From Candidatus Jidaibacter acanthamoeba (GTDB lineage: Bacteria; Pseudomonadota; Alphaproteobacteria; Rickettsiales; Midichloriaceae), in the NCBI RefSeq assembly GCF_000815465.1, contig NZ_JSWE01000036.1:62001-126000 (forward strand): a stretch of 64,000 nucleotides of DNA, in the 5' to 3' direction. Of the stretch, positions 8,663 to 18,234 are shown piece after piece (the stretch's first letter is position 1; each line of letters starts with the position of its first letter). The translations under genes were made by a program, and so were the position numbers. Below the pieces are notes generated by a model. It searched no databases and was not told the DNA's origin. It saw only the letters and a list, made by a program, of their open reading frames with translations.

Positions 8663-8785
8663 ATGATTAAGAAAACTTTACTTTCTATTATGCTATCTTT
8701 AGCACTATGTTCTTGTGGTATTAAGGGAGATTTATCTTTGCCCGATGAGGAAGGTGTTTATATTCCTCCGCAAGATAATAAATAA
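8663..8785 (+). CDS. lptM: LptM-like small lipoprotein
   Basis: A 40-residue lipoprotein, short enough to be missed by gene finders. The signal MIKKTLLSIMLSLALCSCG has a lipobox with the modified Cys at residue 18, followed by GIKGDLSLP. This matches the LptM/YifL pattern CGxKGxLxxP, a small outer-membrane lipoprotein that helps LptD mature. Alphaproteobacteria carry this gene directly after argH, exactly as here (21-base gap with the good ribosome site GGAGAGG). The usual next gene, lysA, is absent; an intrinsic terminator follows instead. Confidence 0.8.
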   Translation: MIKKTLLSIMLSLALCSCGIKGDLSLPDEEGVYIPPQDNK

Positions 8786-8814
8786 ATCCCACTATACAAG
8801 ATACCGAGTATTAT

Positions 8815-8853
8815 AAGAACTCTTTTTGTACTACCTGCAAAAAGAGTTCTTTT
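8815..8853 (+). terminator. Rho-independent terminator after argH-lptM
   Basis: A perfect 14-bp stem (8815-8828 with 8838-8851) and a 9-base loop, ending in a short T run. The A-rich 5' side means it could also work for the convergent AEC transporter transcript arriving on the other strand. Confidence 0.75.
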
Positions 8854-8897
8854 AATGGCCTGGTCAAATATGCTTTTGTATAAAGCAATTGCTAACT

Positions 8898-9806
8898 TTA
8901 AATATTTAAAGTTATAAATGTAAGCGTTATTAGCGAAATAATAGAACTTAGAGCTACTATCATTTTAATCTTTTCCTGCTCAATAGAAAATTGCTTAGCA
9001 ATCAAGTAAACAACGAAAGCCGTTGGCGCAGAAGCAGTAATTATTAGTGAATAAAACCAATACCTATCTAGATGGAATACATAGCACCCTACCAAAAAGG
9101 CAGCTATAGGATGTAAAATATTTTTTGTAAATATAATAAATATTAGCTCTTTTTTTAAGACATACTTAGATATTTTTACACTGCCAAGGCTTAACCCAAA
9201 AGTAAATAATGCCATACCGGAAGCACCGTTTCCTAGATTTCTTGTAATATCGGTTAGTGATGTGATATTAGGCTGTAATTGAAAGTAATTTAATAGCAAA
9301 GCAATAATCGGCATTGCAACTAATGGACTTGAAAGGGAAGCAAATATCCTCTTCGAAACTGATTTTTCGTGGTGGTTTAATAAGCTTAACAGAGTTACAA
9401 AAATAGTTTGAATAATAATTACTTGGATTAGGTTACCTAATATAGCAGCACTTGGATCATTAAATAAAAATGTAATAACGGGAATAGAATAAATAGCAGC
9501 ATTAACATATCCGGAAGCAAGTATTTTCATAGTTATTTGAGAAACGGAGTTATTATGAAAGTAGCATGCAGCTACCAACGCCATGGCTAAAAAGGAGAGT
9601 AAATAACTATAAATATAATCAGGATATAAAAAAACTGAAAGATCATATTTTAAGACAGCCGTAAATAAATAGCACGGGATACCGACTTTAAATAGAAACA
9701 ATTCAAAGCCTTCTATTTGGCTATGATTAAAAACTTTTCTTTTTTCACAGATCACCCCTAAAGCAATAATTACAAAAATAATTACTAAGTTTTGAACTAA
9801 GATCAT
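8898..9806 (-). CDS. AEC family transporter
   Basis: A 302-residue integral membrane protein of the auxin efflux carrier/malonate-type family, with about ten hydrophobic segments over its length. N-terminal MILVQNLVIIFVIIALGVIC and ELFLFKVGIPCYLF, and C-terminal SAPTAFVVYLIAKQF, follow the family pattern of two five-helix halves. Bacterial members export or import small organic acids; the substrate here cannot be read from sequence. It is a single gene, convergent with argH-lptM. Its 3' end overlaps an AT-rich palindrome (8894-8913). Confidence 0.85.
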   Translation of the reverse strand: MILVQNLVIIFVIIALGVICEKRKVFNHSQIEGFELFLFKVGIPCYLFTAVLKYDLSVFLYPDYIYSYLLSFLAMALVAACYFHNNSVSQITMKILASGYVNAAIYSIPVITFLFNDPSAAILGNLIQVIIIQTIFVTLLSLLNHHEKSVSKRIFASLSSPLVAMPIIALLLNYFQLQPNITSLTDITRNLGNGASGMALFTFGLSLGSVKISKYVLKKELIFIIFTKNILHPIAAFLVGCYVFHLDRYWFYSLIITASAPTAFVVYLIAKQFSIEQEKIKMIVALSSIISLITLTFITLNI

Positions 9807-9845
9807 AAATTAACCTATCTGAAATGATATTATGATGAGGAATTT

Positions 9846-11699
9846 CTAAGTATTCGCTTCCTCAATTTTTCCCTGCACCTTAATCCAATCAGCTTCTATA
9901 ACTTCCATTTCTTTTAAAACCAAAGAAAGTGACTTATTCAAATTTTCAATTTTGCTATACTCACCTTTAGTTGAATAATCTGCAATCTCGCTTTCAATAA
10001 GTTCTTTTTTGTTGGTGAGCTCCGCTATTTTTTTCTCTAATTGTTTAGATTCTTTATCTAACTTAGAAAGTTCTGTTTTATTATGATTTGATTTATTTTT
10101 ATTTTGAGATTTTTGCTTAGTACCAGAACGTTCTTTTTTGCGTTGCATGATAACCAAATCACGATACGCGGCTATATCTTCCTCATAAGGTTTGCAGGTG
10201 CCGTTTGCCACCAACCATAGTCTATCAGCAACCGCGCCTACCAAATGCGGATCATGGCTAACCAGAATTACTGCGCCCGTATAGTTATTCAGTGCCTGGG
10301 TTAAAGCTTCGCGGGCTTCTATATCAAGATGGTTAGTCGGTTCATCCAGCAACATTATATGAGGAGCATCAAAGCTCATAAGTGATAATAAAAGCCTTGC
10401 TTTCTCACCGCCTGAAAGCTCTTCCACCTTAGTATCCGATTTAAACTTGTCAAAACCAAATTTTCCTAAGGCTGCCCGAACTTTAGCTTCAGCTTGATCT
10501 TGCATTTCTCTACGCATCAGTTCATATGGAGTTTGTGTTATATCCAGCTCCTCTGCCTGGTGTTGCGAGAAATAGCCGATTTTTAACTTACTTGGTTTCT
10601 TTACCTCTCCGCTTAAGGGTGTAAGACGACCGGATAATAATTTCACCAGGGTGGATTTACCGTTACCATTTGCTCCAAGCAACGCAATACGGTCATCCAT
10701 ATCTATATTAAGGCTCAAATTACGCAGTACCGGCACATTTTCATAACCGACATCAACATTATCCAATACGATCATAGGAGAATATAACTGCTCAGGCTCA
10801 GGGAATATAAAAGGCTTTGTGCGTTCAGCAATTACCGCATCAACAATATCCATTTTCTCAATGGCTTTTAACCGGCTTTGCGCCTGTTTAGCTTTACTTG
10901 CCTTGGCACGAAAACGCTCGACAAATTTCATCATTTTATTTTTTTGTGCCTGTTGCTTTTCATGTATAGCTTGTTGGCTGATTAATTTTTCTGCACGTCT
11001 ACGTTCGAATTGATCATAATTTCCGGTATAATTTTCTAGCCCTAAATTATTAAGATGAACTATATGGGTTACGGTTTTATTTAAAATATCTCTGTCGTGA
11101 CTAATTATAATTAAGGTTTTTTCATAACGCATAAGGTAATTTTCAAGCCATACCATGGCTTCAAAATCCAGATGGTTAGTCGGTTCATCAAGCATTAAAA
11201 GATCAGGATTACGAAATAATGCCGCAGCAAGCGCAACCCGCATACGCCATCCCCCGGAAAACTTTGATATAGCGCTATTTTGCGCTTCTTCGTCGAAACC
11301 AAGTCCGGAAAGTATACTTGCCGCCCTTGCAGGCGCTTCATAAGCTCTTATTTCTTCTAATCGGGTATATATGTATCCGATACGATCGGGATCCTCCGTA
11401 GTCTCCGCTTCCTTTAAAAGACTATCTCTTTCCGTATCCGCTGCAAGCACTACATCTATAAGTTTAGTATCATCATGAGGCAAATCCTGCCTTACCATAC
11501 CGACAGAAATGTTTCTTACCAGTGCTATTTCTCCGGAATCGGGAAGCAGTTCTCCGCAAATAAGTTTGAGTAAAGTAGATTTTCCTGTACCGTTGGCTCC
11601 GACTAGCCCGATTCTTTGGCCGATGGAAACTTGCAGTGAGGCATTGTTAAATATCATCCTTCCAGCAATTAGATAGGTAAGATTTGTTACTGAAAGCAT
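9846..11699 (-). CDS. ABC-F family ATPase (Uup/YheS type)
   Basis: A 617-residue protein with two ABC domains and no membrane segments. The first has Walker A GANGTGKST, signature FSGGWRMRVALAAAL and Walker B LLMLDEPTNHLD. The second has GANGNGKST, LSGGEKARLLLSL and IMLLDEPTNHLD. A charged linker of about 80 residues (230-290) joins them, and a C-terminal Lys/Glu-rich coiled coil (about 530-615) resembles the DNA/ribosome-binding tail of Uup/YheS proteins. ABC-F ATPases act on the ribosome E site. Monocistronic; the exact subfamily is not settled. Confidence 0.92.
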   Translation of the reverse strand: MLSVTNLTYLIAGRMIFNNASLQVSIGQRIGLVGANGTGKSTLLKLICGELLPDSGEIALVRNISVGMVRQDLPHDDTKLIDVVLAADTERDSLLKEAETTEDPDRIGYIYTRLEEIRAYEAPARAASILSGLGFDEEAQNSAISKFSGGWRMRVALAAALFRNPDLLMLDEPTNHLDFEAMVWLENYLMRYEKTLIIISHDRDILNKTVTHIVHLNNLGLENYTGNYDQFERRRAEKLISQQAIHEKQQAQKNKMMKFVERFRAKASKAKQAQSRLKAIEKMDIVDAVIAERTKPFIFPEPEQLYSPMIVLDNVDVGYENVPVLRNLSLNIDMDDRIALLGANGNGKSTLVKLLSGRLTPLSGEVKKPSKLKIGYFSQHQAEELDITQTPYELMRREMQDQAEAKVRAALGKFGFDKFKSDTKVEELSGGEKARLLLSLMSFDAPHIMLLDEPTNHLDIEAREALTQALNNYTGAVILVSHDPHLVGAVADRLWLVANGTCKPYEEDIAAYRDLVIMQRKKERSGTKQKSQNKNKSNHNKTELSKLDKESKQLEKKIAELTNKKELIESEIADYSTKGEYSKIENLNKSLSLVLKEMEVIEADWIKVQGKIEEANT

Positions 11700-11819
11700 A
11701 TATTGTAACTTATAATAATTTATGTAAATTTGGGCTTAATATTACATAAATTTGCTTCAAGAACAATCTCTAATATTTTTTATATATTTACAGGTAAAAA
11801 GAAAAGTACTCAGCTAATA

Positions 11820-12779
11820 TTAAAATTTTATTTTTCCTATCCATATTGCAAGTAAGACTAAGAGCCCGTATTGCAGATTAGATCTGAATTTTTTGCCTGC
11901 ATCGTTCGGGTCATGTATATCCACAGTTTCCGCTTGCCAATAGAGATGATAAGTCGCAAGCCCCATGAGTATATAAAAGCCCCAGTTCATATGAGTGTTC
12001 AATCCGACTATAAATAAGCATATGGCAGCAATTCTATATAAAACCCAAATTACTTGGCTAGCAGCATCACCAAGCTTAATTGCAAGTGATTTCACACCGA
12101 CTTCAAGATCATCTTTTTTATCTTGAAGGGCATAAATAGTATCATAAGCAACCGTCCAGGATACGGCGGAAATATAAACTAATAGGGGTATTAAAGAGAA
12201 GGTGGGCGAAACAGCCGCCCATGCCATAATCACCCCTAAATTAAACACGAAACCTAGAAACACTTGAGGATAATAAGTATACCTTTTTAAAAAGGGATAA
12301 ATAACTATAGGAATTATACTCACAATCCCAATAAAAACTGCTGCTTTGGGTAAAAACATGAGTAAAAAGAAAGCAATTGCAAGTAGCATACAGAGGAGTA
12401 TATATGCTTCTTTTAAAGAAACCTCATTACTTGCAAGCGGCCTAGTTTTAGTACGTTCAATCTTGGCATCAAAATTTTTATCCACAATATCATTAATTAT
12501 ACAACCTGCACTTCTAGTCACCATTGCACCGAAAGCAAATAATAGTGAAAATATTATTTTTTGTAAAAAACTACTGGTTGCGAATCCGATTGACCATAAG
12601 CAAGGCAACATTAAGAGCAAAGACCCTACAGGCTTATCTAGACGCATTAACCTCGCATATTTATTGCCGCCGATAAATTTTTGTAATGCTTTAAGGCACT
12701 CAAAATCTAAATTTGCAAACTTTATCAGTCCTTCCGATAAAGCGCTATTAATACTACTTATCTTGTTTTGCTTTTTCAT
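11820..12779 (-). CDS. ubiA: 4-hydroxybenzoate polyprenyltransferase
   Basis: A 319-residue UbiA-type membrane prenyltransferase that joins the polyprenyl tail to 4-hydroxybenzoate in ubiquinone synthesis. The two Asp-rich, Mg2+-binding motifs are [20 protein letters not shown] and [33 protein letters not shown] near the N-terminus is typical of UbiA. Eight to nine membrane helices are apparent. Its 5' end overlaps nuoC by 26 bases, so the two are translated from one mRNA. A coq9-like gene elsewhere in the window belongs to the same pathway. Confidence 0.95.
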   Translation of the reverse strand: MKKQNKISSINSALSEGLIKFANLDFECLKALQKFIGGNKYARLMRLDKPVGSLLLMLPCLWSIGFATSSFLQKIIFSLLFAFGAMVTRSAGCIINDIVDKNFDAKIERTKTRPLASNEVSLKEAYILLCMLLAIAFFLLMFLPKAAVFIGIVSIIPIVIYPFLKRYTYYPQVFLGFVFNLGVIMAWAAVSPTFSLIPLLVYISAVSWTVAYDTIYALQDKKDDLEVGVKSLAIKLGDAASQVIWVLYRIAAICLFIVGLNTHMNWGFYILMGLATYHLYWQAETVDIHDPNDAGKKFRSNLQYGLLVLLAIWIGKIKF

Positions 12780-13362
12780 CGCCAGGCAATATATATTCGG
12801 TTCCTTCCCACGGGCTTAAAAAATCAAAGCTTCTAAATTCTTGAGTAAGCTTGACCGGCTCATATACCACCCTTTTCTTTTCAATGTCATACCTGACCTC
12901 AACATGCCCAGTAAGCGGAAAATCCTTTCTCATCGGATGCCCTTCAAAATTATAATCAGTCAGGATTCTTCTTAAATCATTGTTATTGGAAAAGAAAACT
13001 CCATATAAATCCCAAGCTTCTCTCTCAAACCAACCTGCACAGCTAAATACCGGAGTAGCACTGGGAATAATAGTTTCCTCATCCGCAAAAACTTTTAATC
13101 TTATTCTCATATTATATTTTAAGCTAAGCAGATTATAAACAACTTCAAATCTCTTTTCTCTCTGCGGATAGTCCACCCCGCAAATATCAACTAACATACT
13201 AAATAAACATTTCTTATCATCACGCAGAAACTTTAAAAACCGCTCTATAGCTTTTGCTTCAAGCTCAACGATTAATTCATCATTATTGATTAAGACCTGT
13301 GTAATATCAGCCTTGCGTTTAGAATTTAGTAAATATTCCTTTAGTTCTTCCAGCTTTTGCAT
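12754..13362 (-). CDS. nuoC: NADH-quinone oxidoreductase subunit C
   Basis: A 202-residue complex I subunit of the peripheral arm (30 kDa family). Conserved blocks include [37 protein letters not shown] and the C-terminal [18 protein letters not shown]. Length is normal. No nuoB or nuoD neighbours are present, so the gene is detached from the rest of the complex I cluster, and instead overlaps ubiA by 26 bases, coupling a respiratory subunit to quinone synthesis. Confidence 0.95.
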   Translation of the reverse strand: MQKLEELKEYLLNSKRKADITQVLINNDELIVELEAKAIERFLKFLRDDKKCLFSMLVDICGVDYPQREKRFEVVYNLLSLKYNMRIRLKVFADEETIIPSATPVFSCAGWFEREAWDLYGVFFSNNNDLRRILTDYNFEGHPMRKDFPLTGHVEVRYDIEKKRVVYEPVKLTQEFRSFDFLSPWEGTEYILPGDEKAKQDK

Positions 13363-13486
13363 AAAGTTCTCTTGTTTACTATACTTATAAACATAACAAA
13401 ATCATTTAAGAACTGCAAGCTAGTGCTTGAGAAAAACAAATGAAAGCTTATTATATAGTACTGAATAACAATTTAATGATAAAATT

Positions 13487-14242
13487 ATGGCAGGTCATTC
13501 AAAATTTAAAAATATTATGCACCGTAAGGGAGCGCAAGATAATAAAAGAGCTAAGATGTTTACTAAGCTGGTAAGAGAAATTTATGTAGCGGCAAAATCC
13601 GGGCTGCCTGATCCTGATTCCAACTCGAGATTAAGAGCTGCGATAAATGCCGCACGAACGGCTAATATGCCTAAAGACAAAATAGAAAATGCCATTTCCA
13701 AAGCGACTAATCCCGGAGATGTAGATAATTTTGAAGAAATCAGATATGAAGGTTACGGCTCAGGCGGTGTAGCTATAATAGTGGAAGCGTTAACCGACAA
13801 CCGAAACCGTACTGCCTCCGATGTGAGGTCAGCTTTTACCAAACATGGCGGAACTTTAGGCGAAACGGGAAGCGTAGGCTTTATGTTCAGTAAAGTAGGC
13901 GTTATAACCTATCCGGCAAGCAAAGGTTCAGCAGAAGTATTTTTAGACGCAGCAATCGAGGCCGGAGCTAATGATTCTATTTCCGATGAAGAAACCCATG
14001 AAATTATTTGTGATCCGGAAAATTTTAACGAGATTAGAGATAAATTTGAACATAAATTCGGAGCTTATCTTTCGGCCGAGATTACTTGGAAGCCACATAA
14101 CACTATAATGTTAAATGAAGAAAATGCTGAAAAAATTATTAAAATGGTAGATGCGTTAGAAGATAATGATGATGTACAAAGCGTAGTGGGAAATTTTGAA
14201 TTTCCGGAAACAATTTTGAATAAGTTAAAAAATGAAGACTAA
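13487..14242 (+). CDS. YebC/PmpR family protein
   Basis: A 251-residue member of the YebC/PmpR/TACO1 family. The signature start [18 protein letters not shown] and [35 protein letters not shown] and [13 protein letters not shown] follow the family closely. These proteins have been described both as DNA-binding regulators and as factors that relieve ribosome stalling at proline runs. It overlaps ruvC by 11 bases, a conserved yebC-ruvC pairing. Confidence 0.96.
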   Translation: MAGHSKFKNIMHRKGAQDNKRAKMFTKLVREIYVAAKSGLPDPDSNSRLRAAINAARTANMPKDKIENAISKATNPGDVDNFEEIRYEGYGSGGVAIIVEALTDNRNRTASDVRSAFTKHGGTLGETGSVGFMFSKVGVITYPASKGSAEVFLDAAIEAGANDSISDEETHEIICDPENFNEIRDKFEHKFGAYLSAEITWKPHNTIMLNEENAEKIIKMVDALEDNDDVQSVVGNFEFPETILNKLKNED

Positions 14243-14717
14243 AATAATCGGGCTTGACCCGGGCTTGAATTGTACGGGTTGGGGAATAATTGAAATATGG
14301 GGTAGTAATTTAGGCTATATTGCTTCGGGGGTAATTAAAACTAAGAGCACCAATTACCTTTCTTCCCGGCTGGCTTCAATATTTGTGACTTTAAATGATA
14401 TATTGGAGGAATTTGCTCCTAATGCCGCGGCGATTGAAGAAACTTATGTGAATTCGAATTTCGGGTCGTCATTAAAACTTGCTCATGCAAGGGCAGCTGC
14501 TATGCTAAGTTTAGAAACAAAAGGGCTCCCTCCGGCATCTTATCAGGCAAAGCAAGTGAAAAAAGCAGTAGTAGGATACGGCGGAGCTGATAAATTACAA
14601 ATGATCAGAATGATTAACTTACTCCTTCCTACTGCAAAACTACAAAAAGCCGATGCTGCCGATGCAATTGCAATTGCGATTTGCCATTCAAGTTATCACA
14701 ATTTTAAAGCGTTATAA
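14232..14717 (+). CDS. ruvC: Holliday junction resolvase RuvC
   Basis: A 161-residue RNase H-fold endonuclease that cuts Holliday junctions. The first acidic residue lies in [16 protein letters not shown], the second in [20 protein letters not shown], and the last pair in [36 protein letters not shown] is the DNA-contact segment. Length is normal. The start overlaps the yebC stop region, indicating coupling. RuvA and RuvB are not in the window. Confidence 0.96.
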   Translation: MKTKIIGLDPGLNCTGWGIIEIWGSNLGYIASGVIKTKSTNYLSSRLASIFVTLNDILEEFAPNAAAIEETYVNSNFGSSLKLAHARAAAMLSLETKGLPPASYQAKQVKKAVVGYGGADKLQMIRMINLLLPTAKLQKADAADAIAIAICHSSYHNFKAL

Positions 14718-14732
14718 AAAGGATTTTTAAAG

Positions 14733-15788
14733 ATGCTAAAAGACAAGACTTTTCTGATCGGCTTAGGTGTTTTAGTGTTACTATACCTATCTTATTTAAT
14801 AAAAGGCATAATGCTGCCTTTTGTTATGGCTTTAGTTTTTGCATATCTACTGGACCCGTTTGTGAGAAAATTGAGATATTTTAAAATTTCAAGAACTATG
14901 GGAACTATATTTGTGACTTTGGTTTTCTTTATCATAGTCGGCTTCATTTTAATGATGATAGTACCTATGATGTATAACCAAATTTATAAACTCACAGATT
15001 TTTTACTAAAATATAAAAGCTCATTAAATAACCAAATAGTACCTACACTAATTTATAAAATAAAAGGAATCCCTCCCGAATATACGAGTAGAATAGAACA
15101 AGGGTTAAGCGATGCGTCAGGGTATATAGTCACCTTTACTACTAACCTGTTAAAAGAAATTTTTCATTCGGGCGCTGCGGCAGTAAATACCATTTCTTTA
15201 ACATTACTTACCCCGATTATAACCTTTTATGTGCTAAGAGATTGGGAAAAAATTCCGCGCACGGTTAAAACTTTTGTTCCTAAACGTTTTTATAATTCGG
15301 CTAACCGACTATTTAAAGAACTTGATATAACTCTTTCAGGATACTTGAGGGGGCAAACTTACGTATGCCTAATTTTGGGGTGTTACTACGCAACCGCATT
15401 AAGTATAATGGGGCTTGAATCAGGGCTATCGCTTGGTATTTTAACCGGTATGTTCAGTTTTATACCTTTTGTAGGGATATTATTCGGAACAACCCTTGCA
15501 GTTATTACTGCGGCCTTGCAATTTCAAAGTTTAAGCCATGTGATCGGGGTAATTGCAATATTCGTCTCAGGGCAAATTATGGAAGGTAGTTTTATTACTC
15601 CAAAATTAATAGGTGATAAAGTCGGGCTCCACCCGGTTTGGATTATTTTCGGCCTTCTTGCACTGGGAGCATTATTCGGATTTATTGGAGTTCTTGTCGC
15701 TGTACCCTTGACTGCAATTGTAGGAGTAGTTATAAGATTTGCAATTACAAAATATAAACAAAGTAAATTTTATAATAGTTTATTATAA
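14733..15788 (+). CDS. AI-2E family transporter
   Basis: A 351-residue membrane protein of the AI-2E/PerM family with about eight helices. It shows the paired N-terminal helices (LGVLVLLYLSYLIKGIMLPF), a soluble middle part (about 90-150), and the conserved LSGYLRGQTYVCLILGCYY and GSFITPKLIGDKVGLHPVWI near the C-terminus. Members export diverse small molecules or ions; the name does not prove autoinducer transport. It starts 15 bases after ruvC with the ribosome site AAAGGA, probably in the same transcript. Confidence 0.9.
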   Translation: MLKDKTFLIGLGVLVLLYLSYLIKGIMLPFVMALVFAYLLDPFVRKLRYFKISRTMGTIFVTLVFFIIVGFILMMIVPMMYNQIYKLTDFLLKYKSSLNNQIVPTLIYKIKGIPPEYTSRIEQGLSDASGYIVTFTTNLLKEIFHSGAAAVNTISLTLLTPIITFYVLRDWEKIPRTVKTFVPKRFYNSANRLFKELDITLSGYLRGQTYVCLILGCYYATALSIMGLESGLSLGILTGMFSFIPFVGILFGTTLAVITAALQFQSLSHVIGVIAIFVSGQIMEGSFITPKLIGDKVGLHPVWIIFGLLALGALFGFIGVLVAVPLTAIVGVVIRFAITKYKQSKFYNSLL

Positions 15789-15807
15789 TAGTATATAAAG
15801 GAGTATT

Positions 15808-16056
15808 ATGGCAGTTGGCGGAATAGCTTCAGACGTTTTAAAACAATTTATTGAAAGAATTGAAAGGCTGGAGCAGGAAAAAAGAGAAATATCCGAAAAT
15901 ATTAAAGACTTATTTGCCGAAGCAAAATCTGGTGGGTTTGAGCCAAAGATCATGAAGCAAGTAATCAGAGCACGTAAAATGAAAAAGGAAGAACTGGCTG
16001 AAGAAGATGCACTGCTTGAAACATATAAGCGGGCTATCGGCTTAATTATTGAATAA
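15808..16056 (+). CDS. GapR-like DNA-binding protein (DUF2312)
   Basis: An 82-residue helical protein of the DUF2312 family, whose Caulobacter member GapR clamps around overtwisted DNA ahead of replication and transcription. Family features are visible: SDVLKQFIERIERLEQEK (first long helix), AEAKSGGFEPKIMKQVIRAR (the conserved loop and DNA-contact helix) and EEDALLETYKRAIG at the end. It lies 19 bases behind the AI-2E gene with a clear ribosome site (AAAGGAG). The match in length and motif order is very good. Confidence 0.88.
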   Translation: MAVGGIASDVLKQFIERIERLEQEKREISENIKDLFAEAKSGGFEPKIMKQVIRARKMKKEELAEEDALLETYKRAIGLIIE

Positions 16057-16105
16057 TACTTACTATATAGATAATCTGCTATTATTTCCCGCATAAACCG
16101 ATACA

Positions 16106-16155
16106 ATGAGCGAGGAGTGCAGTGTAGATTTATCTACATAAATGACGAGCAAATC
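16106..16155. repeat. Possible interspersed palindromic element
   Basis: Intergenic block between the GapR-like gene and comEC. A perfect 16-base palindrome (16123-16138) is flanked by GAGCGAGGAGTGC on one side and ATGACGAGCAAA on the other. It is richer in G and C than its surroundings. Only one copy exists in this window, so its repeat nature is a guess based on its look as a short mobile hairpin or, alternatively, a processing or terminator structure. Confidence 0.35.
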
Positions 16156-16187
16156 AGTAGCATTTAAAATGGAAAATAGTATAAAGC

Positions 16188-18209
16188 TTAGTGCCAGGGT
16201 CTTAACTTATGCACTGAGCCGCTGTAGGTTGTTTTTATATTATTTTCAGTTAACCATATTGCAAGATTACCGCCCCTTTTAAGCTCCAGCAAACCTATTG
16301 ATTTAGTCCTCAGGTCACATTTTACAGACTCTTCACTAAGGTTTATAATTAAGTCCAGGTTAACTGAGCTACAGTTTATATTGCCTTTAGAATAGATAAA
16401 TATATTTTTACCGTGCTTGTTATATAAACATGAGCCTAAAGTACATGTCGGGATTTGTAGTTGCTTCAGGGTCTTTATCTCCTTTTGCATGTATGCCTGT
16501 TTCCATGCTTCACGGGTAAACTTTGCTCCGCCTCTGGAAGAAAAAATTAATTCATTTCCTATCCTAACTGCAAATATTTTCCCGTTATTTTCAATAAGTA
16601 TATCCGGATCAAGGTAAGGATTTTTAGTAAATAGACCGATTAAGAGGGGAATAATAAATATAAACCTCAAGTGAGTTACTGAAACAAATAAACCTATGCT
16701 ACCCAGATATATCAGAAATATACCTATATTGGAAAAACTCGGGATACTAAAAGAGGAATACGGAAGCGCACTTATTATACTTGCTACCTTAAAGATTAAG
16801 CTAACCCCATATCCCATTACGGCGATAGGAATCTGTTCTGCTCCCAAAGGCATGAGAATTAAAGATAATAATCCGAAAGGCATTACCCAAAAATCATTAA
16901 TTGGTATAGCAATTAAATTAGTTAAAACACTATAAGGCGAAAACTGATTAAAGTGATAAATGATGAAAGGCGCGGTAGCGAGACCGGCAATAAGAGTTGA
17001 AAATATAATTGATATAAAATAATTAAATAATTTTATATACTTCTTATCACTATTTTTAATTAGAAACTTATTGAAAAACCCAAAACTTGAAATGAGCGCG
17101 AGGGAAGCAACAAACGACATTTGCAAACTTGGGCTCAGCACCTCTTCAGGAGTTATCACTAAAATAATAATTGCTGCAATTGCCACAGCTCTAAGCGCTG
17201 AGGAATTATGATCCGAAATTATTGCAAGCAGTATTATACTCGACATTATATAAGCTCTCTGGGCGGAGACAGGTGCTAAAGTTAGCAGCAAATATAAAGT
17301 GCTTCCTATTAGAGCTACAACTGCGGCCGCTTTTTTAGCATCTACTCTAAGCGCAAGATATTCCGACCTAATTATTAAAAAACGAATACTGATGAAAAGT
17401 ATAGCAACCACTACTACCATATGCATTCCAGAAATAGCCAATAGGTGAGCTATACCTGAAACCCTGACGATATCATAATCAGCTTTTGATATAGAGCTGG
17501 AATCCCCAACCAATATACCGTTTGCAATCCCTGCCATCGGCTCGGAAAGGTTTGCTTTAACTCTTTCAATAACCTTATTTCTAAGATTAACAAAAAAGTT
17601 TCCTAAACTGCTTTCGGATTTTTCTACTACTCTTATTTTATTTACTGCGTAGCCTATAGCACTTAAATTCTTAAAATAAGCATACCTGGAAAAGTCATAC
17701 CCATGCGGGGTAACCGGCTTTGGGGGCGGAAGCAGAACTGCCGCCAGTTTAACCGTATCACCTATACTTAGTCCTTCGCATTTTGTTCTTATACTCAGTC
17801 TAACATTATTAAGTCGGTTAATATTTTTATTATATATTTTTACGTCTCTTAATAATATTCTCTTCCCTACTTGCATATGCTGGATTTGAGCAACTTTACC
17901 CTTTACCCAAACTTTTCCCGTTTCTTTTTCTAAAGTTTTCGTATCTGCAGAATAAGTTCTAAGTGAAGCTGAACTGAACCCGAGCGCGATACAAAACATT
18001 AGCAGCGAAACTTTAAATAGATTAAACTTTTTAAAAAAAGATATAACAAGTATTATAAATAAGATCCCGCTAAGCACAAAACTAAAATATAAAGACGGTT
18101 CTATAGGCAGTATAAAATAAATTAAAATACCGAAACTTAAAAATACCGGAATCCAAGCAAAATAGTTTTCAAATTCTTTTTGAAGATATTCTTTTAATTT
18201 TCCCGTCAC
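16188..18209 (-). CDS. comEC: ComEC/Rec2 family DNA-uptake channel protein
   Basis: A 673-residue polytopic inner-membrane protein. After two or three helices comes a DUF4131-like OB domain (about 75-190, VKGKVAQIQ...VRLSIRTKCEGLSIGDTVKL), then the competence domain with the hallmark GILVGDSSSISKADYDIVRV and GIAHLLAISGMHM, and about eight helices. In transforming bacteria ComEC conducts single-stranded DNA across the inner membrane. The C-terminal extension (about 525-673) lacks the HxHxDH metallo-beta-lactamase motif found in Bacillus ComEC, common for alphaproteobacterial forms. No other competence gene is nearby. Confidence 0.9.
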   Translation of the reverse strand: MTGKLKEYLQKEFENYFAWIPVFLSFGILIYFILPIEPSLYFSFVLSGILFIILVISFFKKFNLFKVSLLMFCIALGFSSASLRTYSADTKTLEKETGKVWVKGKVAQIQHMQVGKRILLRDVKIYNKNINRLNNVRLSIRTKCEGLSIGDTVKLAAVLLPPPKPVTPHGYDFSRYAYFKNLSAIGYAVNKIRVVEKSESSLGNFFVNLRNKVIERVKANLSEPMAGIANGILVGDSSSISKADYDIVRVSGIAHLLAISGMHMVVVVAILFISIRFLIIRSEYLALRVDAKKAAAVVALIGSTLYLLLTLAPVSAQRAYIMSSIILLAIISDHNSSALRAVAIAAIIILVITPEEVLSPSLQMSFVASLALISSFGFFNKFLIKNSDKKYIKLFNYFISIIFSTLIAGLATAPFIIYHFNQFSPYSVLTNLIAIPINDFWVMPFGLLSLILMPLGAEQIPIAVMGYGVSLIFKVASIISALPYSSFSIPSFSNIGIFLIYLGSIGLFVSVTHLRFIFIIPLLIGLFTKNPYLDPDILIENNGKIFAVRIGNELIFSSRGGAKFTREAWKQAYMQKEIKTLKQLQIPTCTLGSCLYNKHGKNIFIYSKGNINCSSVNLDLIINLSEESVKCDLRTKSIGLLELKRGGNLAIWLTENNIKTTYSGSVHKLRPWH

Positions 18210-18234
18210 TTATTTAATATAAAGCTATTTTCAG

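Noticed and set aside
8894-8913. 20-base perfect AT-only palindrome (AACTTTAAATATTTAAAGTT) at the end of the AEC transporter gene
   Set aside because: It overlaps coding sequence, has no U tail on either strand, and such palindromes arise by chance in AT-rich DNA; the nearby 14-bp stem at 8815-8851 is the better terminator.
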